A DNA stretch of 64,000 nucleotides from the NCBI RefSeq assembly GCF_047948215.1, contig NC_134460.1, forward strand, positions 152,673,320 to 152,737,319, in the 5' to 3' direction. A program made the translations under genes and the position numbers. Shown in pieces: positions 23,955 through 35,999 of this stretch. Origin of the DNA: Lycorma delicatula. Taxonomy: Eukaryota > Arthropoda > Insecta > Hemiptera > Fulgoridae. The notes below the pieces were generated by a model. The model ran no database searches and was not told the origin of the DNA. It saw only the letters and a list, made by a program, of their open reading frames with translations. The stretch's first letter is position 1; the number at the start of each line of letters is the position of its first letter.

Positions 23955-24152
23955 GGATTGTTTCTGATGTACGGCTTACACGCTCGAATGTGTATTCGTG
24001 CAGGAAAAATTTCCATCCGGTTCTTTGGTTTTTTGGGTTCCTTAGGTGTCAAAACATCAAGACCCGTTAGTAACTGCATATGCTCAAATCGGTCCGATAC
24101 AAAATACTTTCTCTTCTACAGCTATGGCGCTATCTAGATAGGAAAGTACAAT
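23955..24152 (-). repeat. Repeat B, copy 2, 5' fragment
   Basis: Minus-strand match to the first about 200 bp of repeat B: TAGCTATGG..CTATCTAGATAG start, CAAATCGG, and the ACCAAAGAACC-type block. Truncated beyond it. Confidence 0.6.
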
Positions 24153-24507
24153 TATGAGAATTTTACTTTTTCTCAAATGACTTTACTTATTCTGCTATAC
24201 TGATTTTTTTAAATTCATAAATCGTTACAAATCATTTTTTCTTTTAATGTTCTCTTGATATGTGCAAACAAAAAAGTAATAGAGTGCCATTTCTGGAGAA
24301 CAGAAAGGCTCTGACATCCGCACGGTGTTATTTTTGGATAAATAATCACACATTAGAAACGAAGTGTGAACTGGAACATTACCGTAATAAAAAATTTAAG
24401 AATTACTTGCCTAGCTGGTTTTTTTCATACTGCTTTTGGTAAACGGTCTAAAACTGCTAAATAATACAATTTTGACCGTTCAGCCTTGAGGTAAGTGTTC
24501 ACAACAG
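24153..24507. other. Noncoding DNA
   Basis: A 60-codon open frame (24,260-24,442) shows no motif. Nothing supported. Confidence 0.35.
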
Positions 24508-24553
24508 CCGTTCAACTTTGTGTTCACAACTTTGTGTTCACAAAGTTGAACGG
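24508..24553. other. Perfect 15-bp inverted repeat
   Basis: CCGTTCAACTTTGTG (24,508-24,522) faces its exact reverse complement (24,539-24,553). Inside, the unit ACTTTGTGTTCACA is also directly repeated. It sits just upstream of the LINE-D relic, so it may be its insertion scar; function unknown. Confidence 0.7.
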
Positions 24554-24557
24554 TTGC

Positions 24558-24873
24558 AACCCACTGAAGAAAGAATCTAGAAGCTTTTGAAATGTAGTGC
24601 ATCAGGTAATTGTTAAAAATAAGATCTACAGACGAAGTAACAAGTAATGAGAAGGTGCTAAAACGAGTAAAAGAAAACAGATCCCTACGAAAGGTTGGGC
24701 GTGGGGGATCCTGAAGGCCATTATCAAGGGTGCGATTGAGGGAAGGAATTTCCAAGGAAGAGGAAGGCGGAATATAATAATGGATCATGAATGACGTGAA
24801 CTGCCAAAACTATCAACAACTCAAGAGGATACAGAACAAGACACTTTGGAAACTCGCTGCAAACCAATCTTCG
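24558..24873 (+). pseudogene. LINE-D ORF2, C-terminal relic (copy 1)
   Basis: The frame reads NLEAFEM, a stop, CIR, a stop, LLKIRSTDEV, then SNEKVLKRVKENRSL. After a frameshift it reads ILKAIIKGAIEGRNFQGRGR, then NYQQLKRIQNKTLWKLAANQ ending SSN and a stop. This aligns with 61,752-62,129 (LEAFEMRCYRRMLKIRRVDK, then SNQSND and a stop). It is the C-terminal region after the RT domain of a widespread arthropod non-LTR family. Two stops and a frameshift show decay. Confidence 0.7.
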
Positions 24874-26049
24874 AACTGATGTGACAATGGAGAAAGAAAT
24901 TACCGCTTGTAATAAAACCATCAACTTGAATAAAGCGTCTAATTTGGCTGAAAATATTTATATACATTATAGATAATACTGTCAATACGTGTTGAAAATA
25001 CATTCAATCCATTTAACTTGCAAAATTAAACTTCCTGTTTTTTTATCGCATATCAGGTATTCAAAAATTCAGTGAAAATCGGTTAAGAAGATTATTTTAT
25101 AGAAATAAAAATAACAATTACGAAACAAAGGTTTGATTGTTGTGGATTATGATATAAGAAAAAAAGAATATTACTTTCATCGATTTATTTATTTATTTTA
25201 TAAAACTAAATTATTAAACAAAATTAAATTACACGCAAAAATTATATTTTTCACGTGTTTTTTAAATTCAATTTATGTACCTCGCATAAATATTCACAAA
25301 TTTTAAGTCCCTTTTCTTAAAAATACACTTTAGTCCTTTTATAAAGAGCCTACTGCTTCTGGGAGTATACAGTTTAGAGAATAGAATTTAACCCCGATCA
25401 AATGATAAAACTTTATCAATAGTTTTTGTGCACAGATAATACACTACTAGCACAACCTTCTCACCATTGTTATTCTTAAGAGGAGGAGAAACTCCTCTCT
25501 AAACCTTTCTTTATCAACCTCTCCTCGCCATGTCCTCCTTTTACCTATTTACTTTTTTTTCTTTTATTCAACTTGAAGTCGGTCCATCCAAACGTAGACT
25601 CTCACACTTGCCTAAGTGTACCGTATATGAGGGTAAATTTAAATATTCCATACTATTAATCTCGCTGAGTATTTCACTGAATTTATTACTTTTAACTTTT
25701 TAGATCTTAAATATGCTTATTTTAAACTAACATCAAAATACAAATTTACGCGATTTAGAAAATTAATAATGAATATTCCTACAAAATATTTTATCAAATG
25801 ATTAAAACTGATTTTTTTTTAGAGATGCAGGAATGATACTAAAAAATTATTGTGTATCATAATAATTTCATAAATACAAGGGTGAGCAACACAAAACTAA
25901 ACCCATAATGAGACCGCTACCCAACACTATTTAGGATAGAATCTCATACAAGTAGCACGACTCGTCGATGTATTTGTTTCTGATTATTGATGCCGTTTGT
26001 CAAGAAGCTACGTGCCTGTGCGTATACGTTTTTTTGCAGTCCAGTATTA
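24874..26049. other. Noncoding DNA
   Basis: AT-rich with a pyrimidine-rich patch at 25,470-25,560. No gene seen. 25,880-26,050 may be the upstream noncoding part of the next transposon, but no terminal repeat was found. Confidence 0.35.
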
Positions 26050-27067
26050 CGACTGCAGTTGTGATTGTGTAAAATACTTTATTCAATCCAGGAGGGAATA
26101 TCTACAGTTGAGGCCTGTATTGGATTCGTTCTGGATCCTTTGAAGAATCAAGTCAAGTATGCGTAGAAAAAAAAATGTCGAACGCCTGTATCCCAACGAA
26201 GAGCAGTATATACGATTTAATTAAAAAATGGCGTACAACAGGTTCGGTTTGAAATGCAAAACGAAATAGGCAACCTTCAGTGAGGACCCACAGATCATTG
26301 CCGATATTGAAAGAATTACTGCCGGTCCAAAAAAATCACTACGCAACTTATCCCGACAATCTGGTGTTAAATAGACATCTTGTAAACGTTTTCACGAATT
26401 AAAATTGAAACCGTAACGCGTTATAACTGTGCAACAATTAAAGGAAACAGGCAAACCGAAACGACTTTATTGGAACTGTTCTCGAAAACATTTTTGGTGA
26501 ACAGATAGACCTGATGTCGTATTTCATGCCATACGAGGCACGGTTTTATTTATCCGGCCGTGTTAATTCGCAAAACACCCAGGTATTGGGTGGCGAGGAA
26601 TCCTCGCGAGATATTCGAGCGTCCATTTCACGATGAGAAAAGTGATGTTTGGTGTGCCGTTTCCGGTAATTGTATAGCGGGACCAATATTTTTTGACCGG
26701 ACTGTCAATACACAAGTTAAAATTATCGAAGAATTCTATTCGCAATTACCTGAATACAACTTCTTCCAACAAAACGGAAAACCGAATCGCACATCAAACG
26801 TTTCACTGAATCGCCTTCATCCAGCTTTCACAGATGAACGAGCTGTCAGCAGAGAACGGTGACCTCCACGTTCCCCAGTGTTGTGTATGTGATTTTGTGA
26901 ACCGCCTTCAGTTGAAAGAGTTTCAACTCTCTCAACTTAAGGTGAACGTTCAACGAGAAATCAACGCGATTGACAACAACGTTATACGTCAGACAACTCT
27001 TAATACGATTAGTCGAGCACAAAAGTGCATCGATACCCATGATGGTCATTTTGAACTTCTTTTGTAA
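26050..27067 (+). pseudogene. Tc1/mariner-superfamily transposase pseudogene
   Basis: Near-full-length relic. IYDLIKKWRTTGSV (about 26,205) and the segment containing SVRTPQIIADIERI (about 26,285) form the N-terminal DNA-binding region. The first catalytic-Asp neighbourhood is damaged near 26,545. YWVARNPREIFERPFHDEKS (from 26,578) and VWCAVSGNCIAGPIFFDRTV form the mid-domain, and YNFFQQNGKPNRTS replaces the FQQDGA..H box (Asp to Asn). The C-terminus reads ISRAQKCIDTHDGHFELLL and a stop at 27,065-27,067. Several stops and slips separate the blocks. A 100-residue piece (26,560-26,862) stays open. Confidence 0.75.
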
Positions 27068-27299
27068 CAATAAAATAAATAAATGCGACATTGATACTAC
27101 GTTTTATGTTTTTCTTATTTAATTTAGCCGTATCATTCATAAAATTTCATTCCAACATAACCTATCGATTCTGCAGTGGTTACGTTAAGGATTCGGTTTT
27201 ATGTTGCTCTCTCTGTAAAAGAAGAATGTTTATAAACACAAAATCAGCAACTTTAGAAAATATTATTATTTAATAATTATAAATGTATCAATCATTATA

Positions 27300-28278
27300 T
27301 ACACACAAAGTGTATTAAGAAGGTCCCCCGGAACTTTTATACCCTACCCTACTCTACTGGTGAAAATAATGGAAAAAATTCATATAAACATATGTCTTAA
27401 TCTTCGTCTGTGAATTACGTCTAGTGAAACAATTTCGCAAGAATTTCAGTAACCACGGTGAAATGAGGTCGTACTGGAATTTTAGGATGTTAATTTTGGA
27501 ACAGAATTATTGACTTCTTATTGTTTTTAATCTGAAAAATCGAATAAAATAGATCTCAAGACCGTATTTTCAGTAGTTTTGAGAAATCTGAAGTGAAAAA
27601 CCAGTAAATTGACGTAAAACGACCCACTTCTCAGGAAAATGGTGATTTAAGCGATATCGGAGTCGAAACGGTACAAGAAAATTGGAGAGGCGCGCCACCG
27701 TACTGAAAGAATAGTTAAGGCCTCAGCGCTAGAGGAACATCTTCAAGCAGCTGCAGTATTTCTTCTTAAAGAAAGTGCAAATAGACCTGAGCAATTATGC
27801 GGCCACATAATGTGAACGGTATAAACGGCTGATTATGTAGAAGGCCGCACCGTACATTGACGCTAAATCACTGTTGAAAATATCTCCTTCCACCGTTTCA
27901 CGCCGATTTACATCTGCCAATGTATTCTCACTGCGTAAGCTGTTCACGCCATCTCAAGTAAAATTTGCCTAGTCTGTAAACAAAACATACTTGTAGAGTT
28001 GTTGATTTGTATTCCACCAGTCGCAGAACTCTAAGCGAAGCGGACCGTCTCCTGGGGGTAGATGTTAAACCGGTTGTTTATGATAAGGATAAAACTTGTT
28101 TTAAGTGTCCTCCAAACCATCGAACGCGAAACTCCGACCCCCTTATGAGAGAAATATAACAAATTATTTGAAAAGTTACTATTTCAAAGTTAGCAATAAA
28201 ATAACAGCTGATATAAGTGAGGGATAGCCCCTTATGAAGTCGTCGTCCGTCTGGGCTTGCTTGCGGCGAGGAAGTCCG
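27300..28278 (-). mobile_element. DNA transposon carrying repeat E end and transposase relic
   Basis: 27,300-27,700 is the repeat E terminal region (ATGAGGTCGTACTG, GAAAAATCGAATAAAATA). It runs directly into transposase-like sequence on the minus strand. The shared arm with the foldback at 1.35 kb suggests that repeat E is the end of this element. The opposite terminus was not found; SINE-1 sits just beyond the right side. Confidence 0.6.
27700..28160 (-). pseudogene. DDE transposase fragment (Tc1/mariner superfamily)
   Basis: Minus-strand reading gives PPGDGPLRLEFCDWW (about 28,065-28,020), then YVLFTD, a stop, ANFT (about 27,990-27,965). This is the FTDEAxF block holding the first catalytic Asp. 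It continues into NSLRSENTLADVNRRETVEG, like the N.HN.H.WA..NPRE region of this transposase family. The downstream catalytic boxes are lost: the sequence passes to an unrelated-looking run and then to repeat E. Stops are present. Confidence 0.65.
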
Positions 28279-28291
28279 TAGGCGAGAAGGG

Positions 28292-28578
28292 ACTTTCTTT
28301 ATCCTGTTTAGCCTTCGGTAACTACCGTTTAGATAATACTTCAGAGGATGATATGTATGAGTGTAAATGAAGTGTATTCTTGTACATTCTCAGTTCGACC
28401 GTTCCTGAGACGTGTGGTTAATTGAAACCCAACCGCCAAAGAACACCGGTATCCACGATCTAGTATTCAAATCCGTGTAAAAATAACTGGCTTTACTAGG
28501 ACTTGAACGCTGTAACTCCCGACTTCCAAATCAGCTGATTTGGGAAGACACGTTCACCACTAGACCAACCCGGTGGGT
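28292..28578 (-). mobile_element. SINE-1, copy 3, full length with perfect TSD
   Basis: TAGGCGAGAAGGG lies at 28,279-28,291 and 28,579-28,591 (13 bp, perfect). The 287-bp element has the same A box (TGGTCTAGTGG), B box (GTTCAAGTCC) and tail as the 22.6 kb copy, and is very close to it in sequence. Confidence 0.85.
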
Positions 28579-28591
28579 TAGGCGAGAAGGG

Positions 28592-28879
28592 CCGTTTGAA
28601 TTTAAAGGACACGCCCTGCATTGAACCATGCTTAATGGCTCATCTGCGTCAGTAATTCCCCCTGTCAACACAAGGAGCACTAGTTCCGCAGCCCGCCAGT
28701 TTGGAATTTCCCTTTTTACCTGAAGGAAATTCCCGTTTCCCTCATTCTCTTAGACCGGGAAATTTTAAATTCCACAGGGTTGCTAACCAAATTATTTTTT
28801 TTTCCGTTTTAAATATTGATTATCTATTATCTATTTTATTTAATTTAATTAATATTTCAAAAGTCGGTAGCACTGACGT
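28592..28879. other. Noncoding DNA
   Basis: Mixed composition. The 64-codon open frame (28,701-28,895) has no motif and is not called. Confidence 0.35.
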
Positions 28880-29290
28880 ACAGCTGTTGAAGTAATCTTC
28901 TGCGCTGAGACGTCACAGGGGAGAGGTAGAATTATATAAATCAATAATATTTAATGTGTAAGAAAGCAACTCGGTCTGGCTAGGTCTCAAACTCAATCGT
29001 CCGGTTGGGTCGGTATCTGGTGTGTTAAGACTCGCGGCTACACTAGTCTGCCGGCCGTACAAAAAATGAGAAATATTTTCTATGTATGTTGTGAATTTAC
29101 ATTAGTTTAGTTAGCATCGACCGTCGGTCGCCGCTAACACAACCACACTCGCGCGAATTAAATACGGTATGCGCGCGCGCTTTAGTTAGAATCATTCAAA
29201 ATACAAAAAAAATAGTATATTTAAATAAAATGCATCAGAAACAACCCACAGTTGTAGGAAGAACGAGGCTTTAGCCGTATATGTACGGAT
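28880..29290 (+). repeat. Repeat B, copy 3, 3' part
   Basis: Begins near GACGTCACAGG and includes GGTAGAATTA, GACTCGCGGCTACAC, GAATTAAATACGGTATG and GCATCAGAAACAACCCACAG. The 5' half is missing. Confidence 0.65.
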
Positions 29291-29804
29291 GACTATGGAC
29301 ATTAAGAAAATGTTAGGCTGGAAGCATTAGGAACGAAGGCGTGAAAGAGATTGGAAAAATGGACAGAAAAAGTTAAAAATGAGTATAAAAAAACAAAAGT
29401 ATAAGTATAATAAAAAGTATAAAAGAATAGAAGCTTAATCAAAACCAATTCAGAATAGGATAGCTGACCAGCCGATACGTAATAAAGAAAGAAGGAGAAT
29501 CTATTAAAGCACTGTTAAAAGTTCAAAATAAGTATACACAGATACACACACACACTTAACTCTAGTAAACAACAACCTCCCCAAGAATAACTTAATTCTA
29601 TTAACTCCTTCATTCCTATTTAACAAATACCAGAAATAGTTCTGCTTGGTTAACAGTTACATCTGAGAGACATTTGAAATGAATAGACAACTGCTAGGGG
29701 TTGAAAATACCGGTGAGTGAACAAATACAATTTAGTTATTCTGGGAAGATTTACTAGAATTTGCTAGATTTGTTGAAGAGGGACGACATTTAGTTTAGTT
29801 ACAA

Positions 29805-29836
<32 letters not shown>

Positions 29837-30274
29837 CATTACTTTCCTTGGCGCTTTTTGCACTTGAAAACACTAGGATTTTAAGTGGAAATGTGATGTG
29901 ATCGTAGCCTAATGTTTAATTTTTTTTTATATAGAATTTATTTATTGCTTTCTTAAAGAAAATATTGAAAATTTATATTTAAATCTTATATCTACACCTG
30001 TGGTTTTTATAAATACCAAAATTATACACATTTTCTACCGAAATGACGAGATAAATTTAAAGAATAAATTTATGAGAAAATCGTTATGAAATTAGACAGA
30101 ATTACATGTACATAGCAGATTACTACTGTACAAACTTGATTACAGAAAAAGCTAGTAAGGATTGTATGTCCAGGACGTGATGTAAAGCTAGTGTCGATGC
30201 CTTATTATTAGGAAACTTTGAGGAATCTACTCCTAGAAGAAGAGTATTTATATTATATTTATTAGGAGGTAGTA
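29291..30274. other. Noncoding DNA with a TG microsatellite
   Basis: A (TG)n tract of about 14 units lies near 29,803-29,832. No gene recognised. Confidence 0.5.
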
Positions 30275-31716
30275 TATAATCTTCCAAATACGCTTTCGCC
30301 GATGACTGTCTCCGGTTAGTTCGTGGTAACTCACGACTGCAGCTAGAAGGCCGGGTGCAGGCGGCTTTGTCAACCGCGGAGGGGAGGATGGACATGCAAA
30401 ATTTAAAGATTTCTGTGCAGTTTATGCTTCTCAAGGGTGCAGAGAAATTATCGTACAGTCGTAACCCCACATTAAGTATAAAGGCTGTGTGATCAGACGA
30501 GTTAAGAGTTCATAAGTATCTAGGTAATTTGTTAGATGAGAAGTTGCTCGGAAGGATTACATGCTGTCGGGCCGTCATTTGTACACGGTGTACCGAGGTG
30601 TCTTCGGGGCGCATAGGTTGGACAGAAATAGAGCACTTATTCAGATTTTAAGGAGTGCCCAGAGCAGAGCATTAATAGTATGCACTGGTGTTGGTGTTTA
30701 AAACAACCTCCTACGAAGCTACCGCCGTATTGGGAAAGGCTATCCCAATCGATTTAGTGAGTGGTGAAAGTTCGGGCCCATGTGGAAGTTGCAAAGAGGC
30801 AGGGAGGCCGAGGTATTTGAGATGCGGTTTCGTGCCGGACCTGTACCGGAGTGGAAGATCACAATGCACCGGTTCTAAATTTCGTTCAGTTGCCGATCTC
30901 CTGCCTGAGGAGGAGGCTTTACAGCCTCGTGACGGATGTATGGTAGCAATAATGGCACACCACGACTAAGGGAAGGTCCTTGTATAGATTTATACAGGAC
31001 TTGAGGGATGGTATGCCTCTCTTTGGTTTTTAAGGGCAACGGGAGCCCAAGTGCTCTCCAACCACGCGAACTTGAACCAACATTTGTTTCGGTTCCGCCT
31101 TGCAGATAAAGAACTTTGCGTGGAGGTATGTTCGACTACCCAGCTCTTGGGGGGCCAGAACTCAGGCCACCCTGGAAATTAGAGATTAAGGGGAAAATTG
31201 GCCACTCATAAACGGCGAGTCAACGTGGCGTGAGCCGCATTGACCATATGGCTGTTCCTTGATGCCGTTGCTTTGTTCAACCGGCATCAGTAGTTTATTT
31301 AAGGGAAAGCCTCCTACCTCACTCCTGTGGGAAGCTACCCGAGAGTTAAGGCTGGCCATTGGCCATCAGCCAATTAAAGCTCCAAGCGCTTTAATATTGG
31401 TGGACAAGTACTTGCTGGCATTCAGCGACCTATGCGTCCCAGAGAATTGCTGTCTTAACGTGATAAATTTAATTTATTTAATGTCATATATATTTTGGTA
31501 GTTGATTGGGTGCGCCTACCCATTTTAGAATACATGGCAAGTGAGCAGTGGGATACAAAGCAAGTGGTGTGTGGTGGCACCATGCTTAGTTCGCTCACGC
31601 AATTACGAGGCTCAGTAGCCGTTTGGGGCACAAAGTTCGGTCTTATTCTTTAGGGTGACCGAAGGGGTTGGTGGCAAGAGAAATGCCATGCAAATCAATG
31701 TTCCAAAAAAAAAACA
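30275..31716 (+). mobile_element. LINE-A, 1.44-kb 5'-truncated copy
   Basis: Starts inside the reverse transcriptase just before its FADD box, runs through the ORF2 C-terminus and 3' UTR, and ends in a ten-A tail at 31,705-31,714. It aligns with 7607-8532 downstream of 30,845 and with 1-225. Flanks resemble each other only weakly (TATATAATCTTC / TATATACTTC), so the TSD is unproven. Confidence 0.75.
30285..31292 (+). pseudogene. LINE-A ORF2 relic (RT palm to C-terminus)
   Basis: YAFADDCLRLVRGNSRLQLE (from about 30,292) contains the catalytic FADD box of R1/Jockey-group reverse transcriptase. RVQAALSTAEGRMDMQNLKI follows. HKYLG-like sequence lies at about 30,510, with a deletion after it relative to 1-225. 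YEATAVLGKAIPIDLV (from about 30,715) is the conserved post-RT motif. After 30,845 the frame is lost: the cysteine pair is deleted near 31,115, and stops and slips are frequent. It is older or more decayed than the 7.6 kb copy. Confidence 0.75.
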
Positions 31717-32449
31717 TATATACTTCAAGTCTTATAATTAAATGTTAATTATGAAAACCAATTTTTTAAATTTAACTATGGAAATGATATTTTGTTTGTG
31801 TACATAATAAAAATAAATGTACATAATAAATGATATATATTAAACGCGTAATGAACGTCCATTCATGTCTTTAAAATGAATGTTTTTTCTAATTTTTCAT
31901 TCATAGATTGAATACATAATAAACAAACGTTTATTCATATCCAAGCATAATTGTACTTATATAGAATATTCATTTTTTTTTAAAATCTTTTTGAGTAATA
32001 ATAGACCACTCTTAAAGGAACGAAGAATTTTCGGAATTTTAGAAGGAAAGGACTTAACTACTTTCTAACCCTTGCTTATCTCGGACTTCACAAAGTGAAG
32101 AAAGGTTTTTTTTTTAATTTTGAGCGCTTTTTTACCGTTTTAAAGAATTTATAGCCAACAAAAACGATTACCGATATGAAAAATATAATATAAAAAAAAA
32201 AGATGAGAAATATGTCATGATAAAAATGAGATAATGCGTAGAAGACATTGAATTTTCCCGCTACAGATATGGTGAATACCAAAGTAACAAATATATTTTT
32301 CTAAAAAAAATCCACTGCGAAGCAAGGATATTAACAAAATTGAAAAAAAAAAAATTATCTAATCGTCTATTTAGTTACTGTATTTTTACAGTAACTAAAT
32401 TCAGCAAATTATCTGATAAAAAATTTATATGATCATACAAAATAAAGAT
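31717..32449. other. AT-rich noncoding DNA
   Basis: Contains repeated TTCATTC-type words (31,850-31,975). The minus open frame at 32,088-32,282 is Phe/Ile-rich low complexity and is not called. Confidence 0.35.
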
Positions 32450-32950
32450 GATTTATCGGTCCACTTGAACAAAACATGACGGTCGAATTGAAAAATCCGA
32501 AAGTTTCCGAAACAACATTAGTTCCAATCACAAAATAGCTCTAAAATCTGTAAAAAAAAACCTCTGTCTTAAATCTTTTGATAATGAGTTTCCCTAGACT
32601 ATTTGATTTTTTGGCCAAGAGAAGGTTGTTTTACCATTGTAGTTCCGTCAAAATTCGAAGTAAATTCGAATGATGACGTTCAACAACTTGAAAACGGTTG
32701 TGCCATCCTACAGAAGAATTTTTAATCGCAAAACACTGGAACATAGCATCTTATTGACTCCATAACATCGAATGATATCGTATTGGAACAGTTCTTCTTC
32801 TACATTGACATTTTCTACATTGGCACGTCTATCGTGGGTGTATGTAAGCTCAAAATAATCAGCTATAGGACGGAATTTCTCTGGAACCTCATCGATAAAG
32901 ATATTAAAAAAATCAGGAACTGATTTTTTTGATATCATTATCTTTATAAT
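32450..32950 (-). pseudogene. MULE-like transposase relic
   Basis: The minus strand reads FNIFIDEVPEKFRPIADYFE, then LTYTHDRRANVEN (32,910-32,800). After a slip it reads GWHNRFQVVERHHSNLLRIL followed by TELQ (about 32,714-32,635). The order (..FRPIADYFE.TY.GR.., then ..EGWHN.F.....HP....) is that seen near the C-terminal end of Mutator-like (MULE) transposases. The identification rests on these two blocks only. The expected LWN..TNN segment between them is garbled. Confidence 0.55.
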
Positions 32951-33639
32951 GATGTGTAAATAATAATTAATCCTTCCAGATTTTTTTATTTTAGCCCTAA
33001 TGTGTAAAAGCGTTGCGTAAATAATTTATCATATAAAATCACGTATACTGCAGCCTCTAACCGATCTCAAATTTTGCGATTAAGTTTACAAAAATGTAGC
33101 AAGAAAATAAAATCGTTACTATGGAAATCGATGATTAATTAAAACATGATTTTCGAACAAAAGGACACCTAGAAATAAAAAGAATTATAAATATTGGGAA
33201 AATAATTGTTTGAAAAAAGGAATAGAAAAATAATTTTGGAAATTTCACATTGTAACCTTTAGATAAGAACTTCTGACCCTGTACCGGCAGTTAATTAGCG
33301 TCATTTTCTAAGAATTTTTGTCAGTACACATGTACAGTGTTAGATTAAATAAAAAAGTAGTTAAAAGGAAGAAATTCTTTAATTTGATTTAATTTTGCTT
33401 TTGAAATGAAATGTTTTCATTCTTTAAAATTGTAGTTTATAAAATTAAAAGACCGGACTGTAGTTGTTTGTAACAAGTTGCTAAATTTCAAACATTTTTT
33501 GTAAAAGATTTCAAGAGTCCTTTTGCGTTCTTTTCCATACCATTGTTAAGTAAAATTATAAAGCGGAATTCGTATTTTAGTAACAATAATTCCTTCAAAA
33601 ATTCCTGTCTTTAGTTGAGCTTGCTTAAGGCGTAACACT
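32951..33639. other. AT-rich noncoding DNA
   Basis: No feature seen. Confidence 0.4.
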
Positions 33640-34558
33640 AAAAAAACTAAAACGTCCGCCGATTACTTTGATAAAAGTCATTCGTTCATAAAAGGCTTTA
33701 TAATTTTCACATCGATAAAGGTGAACACTTTACTCTTTGATCGCCACTACCGATCGTAAAAGAGAAAATCTATCCGAGGAAGCCTTTGGTCTTTATGGCG
33801 TATTGTCAAAGACGCGAGGTTCAAATGGAAAACAGCTGTAAATAATAGAAAAATGTTAGCAAAAAAATCAAAACGCAAGCAAAGCAGACATATAATTTAC
33901 ACGGACGAATCCTATGTATAAGCCGATACCGACCAATATCGTGGAGTATCGTGGAGTGAATATCCCGGACCAGTATCGCAACCTTGCTGCTCCGGTTTAT
34001 AAAAGCAAACGCGCTTGCGTTGTTCATGCCGGTTCCGATAATGTCAAGAATGCGCTTCTTACGCTTAAATATAAGACAAAACAGGAGATTACCGTGATGA
34101 TATGAATTCTGTTATTTACGAGTGACGGGTAAAACAACTAATACCTAGTCTTCTTTCTAACTCAGATATCATCGTAGGTAATGCTTCGTACCGGAACCGC
34201 GCTCCGAATTCGAACTAGAGAAAAGCAGACGTCATGGACTGGCTTGTACGAAATAACATTCTAAACTTGAGCGGTTTTAATAGAGTATGTCGCGAAAACC
34301 AATGTTACTTTTAAATTAGACGATACCGTTGCACTAATTGAAGAACAAGCAAATTCAATAACGAATGCCGAATGGAAATCAAGACCGTGTCAAGAAAATA
34401 GAAAAATGTTATTTTTCTCTGGAACCTTTAATCGATAATGACATCAAAAATGTGGATATTAACGTAAATGGTGATAGCGTTTTAAGTAATGATTTTCATT
34501 TAAACAATAGCGGTGACGATATAAGCGATGATGACTTAGAAGGAATTCAAATATTATG
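33640..34558 (+). pseudogene. DDE_3-type transposase relic with preserved C-terminus
   Basis: IIYTDESYV (about 33,893-33,919) is the first catalytic-Asp block. TGDYRDDMNSV-like sequence lies at about 34,084-34,112 in place of the usual GDYH.EMN. SDIIVGNASYRNRAP (about 34,163-34,207) sits where this family has VMDNASYH, so the second Asp reads Gly. RKADVMDWLVRNNI follows (about 34,220-34,261). The C-terminal 64 codons are open (34,365-34,558): VKKIEKCYFSLEPLIDND, then an Asp-rich SGDDISDDDLEGIQIL end. The family moves DNA by cut and paste. Stops and a lost catalytic residue make this copy dead. Confidence 0.65.
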
Positions 34559-35811
34559 ATTTCATTCGGTAAGTAGTTCTCAGGTGAATGTTCGTACGCT
34601 GTAAAGTACTTTTAAAGTACTACCGCGCCACTACTCCTTAGTTACTTCTTCCTCGTCAATCACTTTAATTAGATGTAAAATCGTCGAAGACAATATTATA
34701 CACTAATAATTGAATTAATCATTTTAATTACAATATTAAATAGAAAAGAAAATTTATTCTTCGAATTACCAATTAAGTTATTTATTATATCACTTTACGT
34801 CGCACGCAGAAGTAATACGTTTAATCATATTACTTGGCTATTTTTAAAAATAAAACAAATATACCAAAGCTTATATTTTTTAGTATCTTTTTGATATTAT
34901 AAAACGTTTTCTGTTATATAATTGATGGCTTCGCACAAAATAAATATATTGCTGGCGCGCGCGTTTGTATGTGTATCGTGTGACATGTGCAAATTTATTG
35001 TTTTATTTTTAATTCAGAGTATAGATATGACGTGAACGCGTAACAAAACACGTCAATAAATCGATAACTAATAATGAACATGAAACCAAAGCGTAAAACA
35101 AAAATAGCCGTACATCAAACAACAGAAGGCACGCGACTTTTTAAAATACTTCTGCGTGTACTTCTGTATCATATGCGTAGTTACTCTAAAATATGTTTAT
35201 ATGAAATGTTCGAATAAACATAAAACTCATTATACACGTTAATAAAAAAAGAGTACTGCTTCAACCGCGTTGTTCTGGTAATCATCAGACAGCTATTATT
35301 AGTCAGCTGTGTTATCATCAGAATTAATAGTATTATCCTCCAAACCAAATAGTTGCGCCCTACAACGGGATTGAGAGACGCGATACATGTGCCTCTTATG
35401 AGACACCGGCACAAATATGTGAAGTAGCTTTATCGTTCCTATAATTCATTCAACGTCTTTAACGAATATCTGAGTATTCTTTCGACCGACTCAGCGGTTA
35501 GTTTTTAATATCTTTAACTAGTTCGAATCACCACTATAAACTGGATTACGTTCCAAAACCTTAGAAATAAAGAAAAGGTGATTAACTACCGTTTAATATG
35601 CTCGTTAGCCGACGTTGCAGAGTATTGTACATCCGTTTTCAAGAACAAGTTCCATGTCTTTCCTTTTATGCTATAAGCATATAATTAGCCGCTATTAATG
35701 TGCCGTAAAGTGATTTCTCATTGTTTTCTTTGATGAACCGCACATACAACAAATATTTAAAGTTCACTGTAATGCAAGTGTCAATCCTTACAAATCACTC
35801 CTTCTTTTCCT
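34559..35811. other. Noncoding DNA
   Basis: A CG dinucleotide run lies near 34,953-34,962. Nothing else recognised; the minus frame at 35,181-35,414 has no motif. Confidence 0.35.
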
Positions 35812-35888
35812 GTTTAGCCTCCGGTAACTACCGTTCAGATAATACTTCAGAGGATGAATGAGGATGATATGTATGAGTGTAGATGATG
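35812..35888 (-). mobile_element. SINE-1, copy 4, tail fragment
   Basis: Only the 3' tail of about 75 bp is present (plus: CCTGTTTAGCCTCCGGTAAC, then CTTCAGAGGATGA with a small duplication GAATGAGGATG). The tRNA head is absent. Confidence 0.65.
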
Positions 35889-35999
35889 TACGATCATATA
35901 GATGATGCGGGGTAAAATCTATCTATTATGCAGGATATAGAAAATGTGATTAGAACTCTGTACACACATAATGTTTCATCGATTTAGCATCAAAAATAA

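Noticed and set aside
31850..31975. Hairpin-like ATTCAT/ATGAAT words
   Set aside because: Too degenerate and AT-rich to call an element.
34950..34965. CG dinucleotide run as a CpG promoter
   Set aside because: Only a few units; no TSS motif or adjacent gene.
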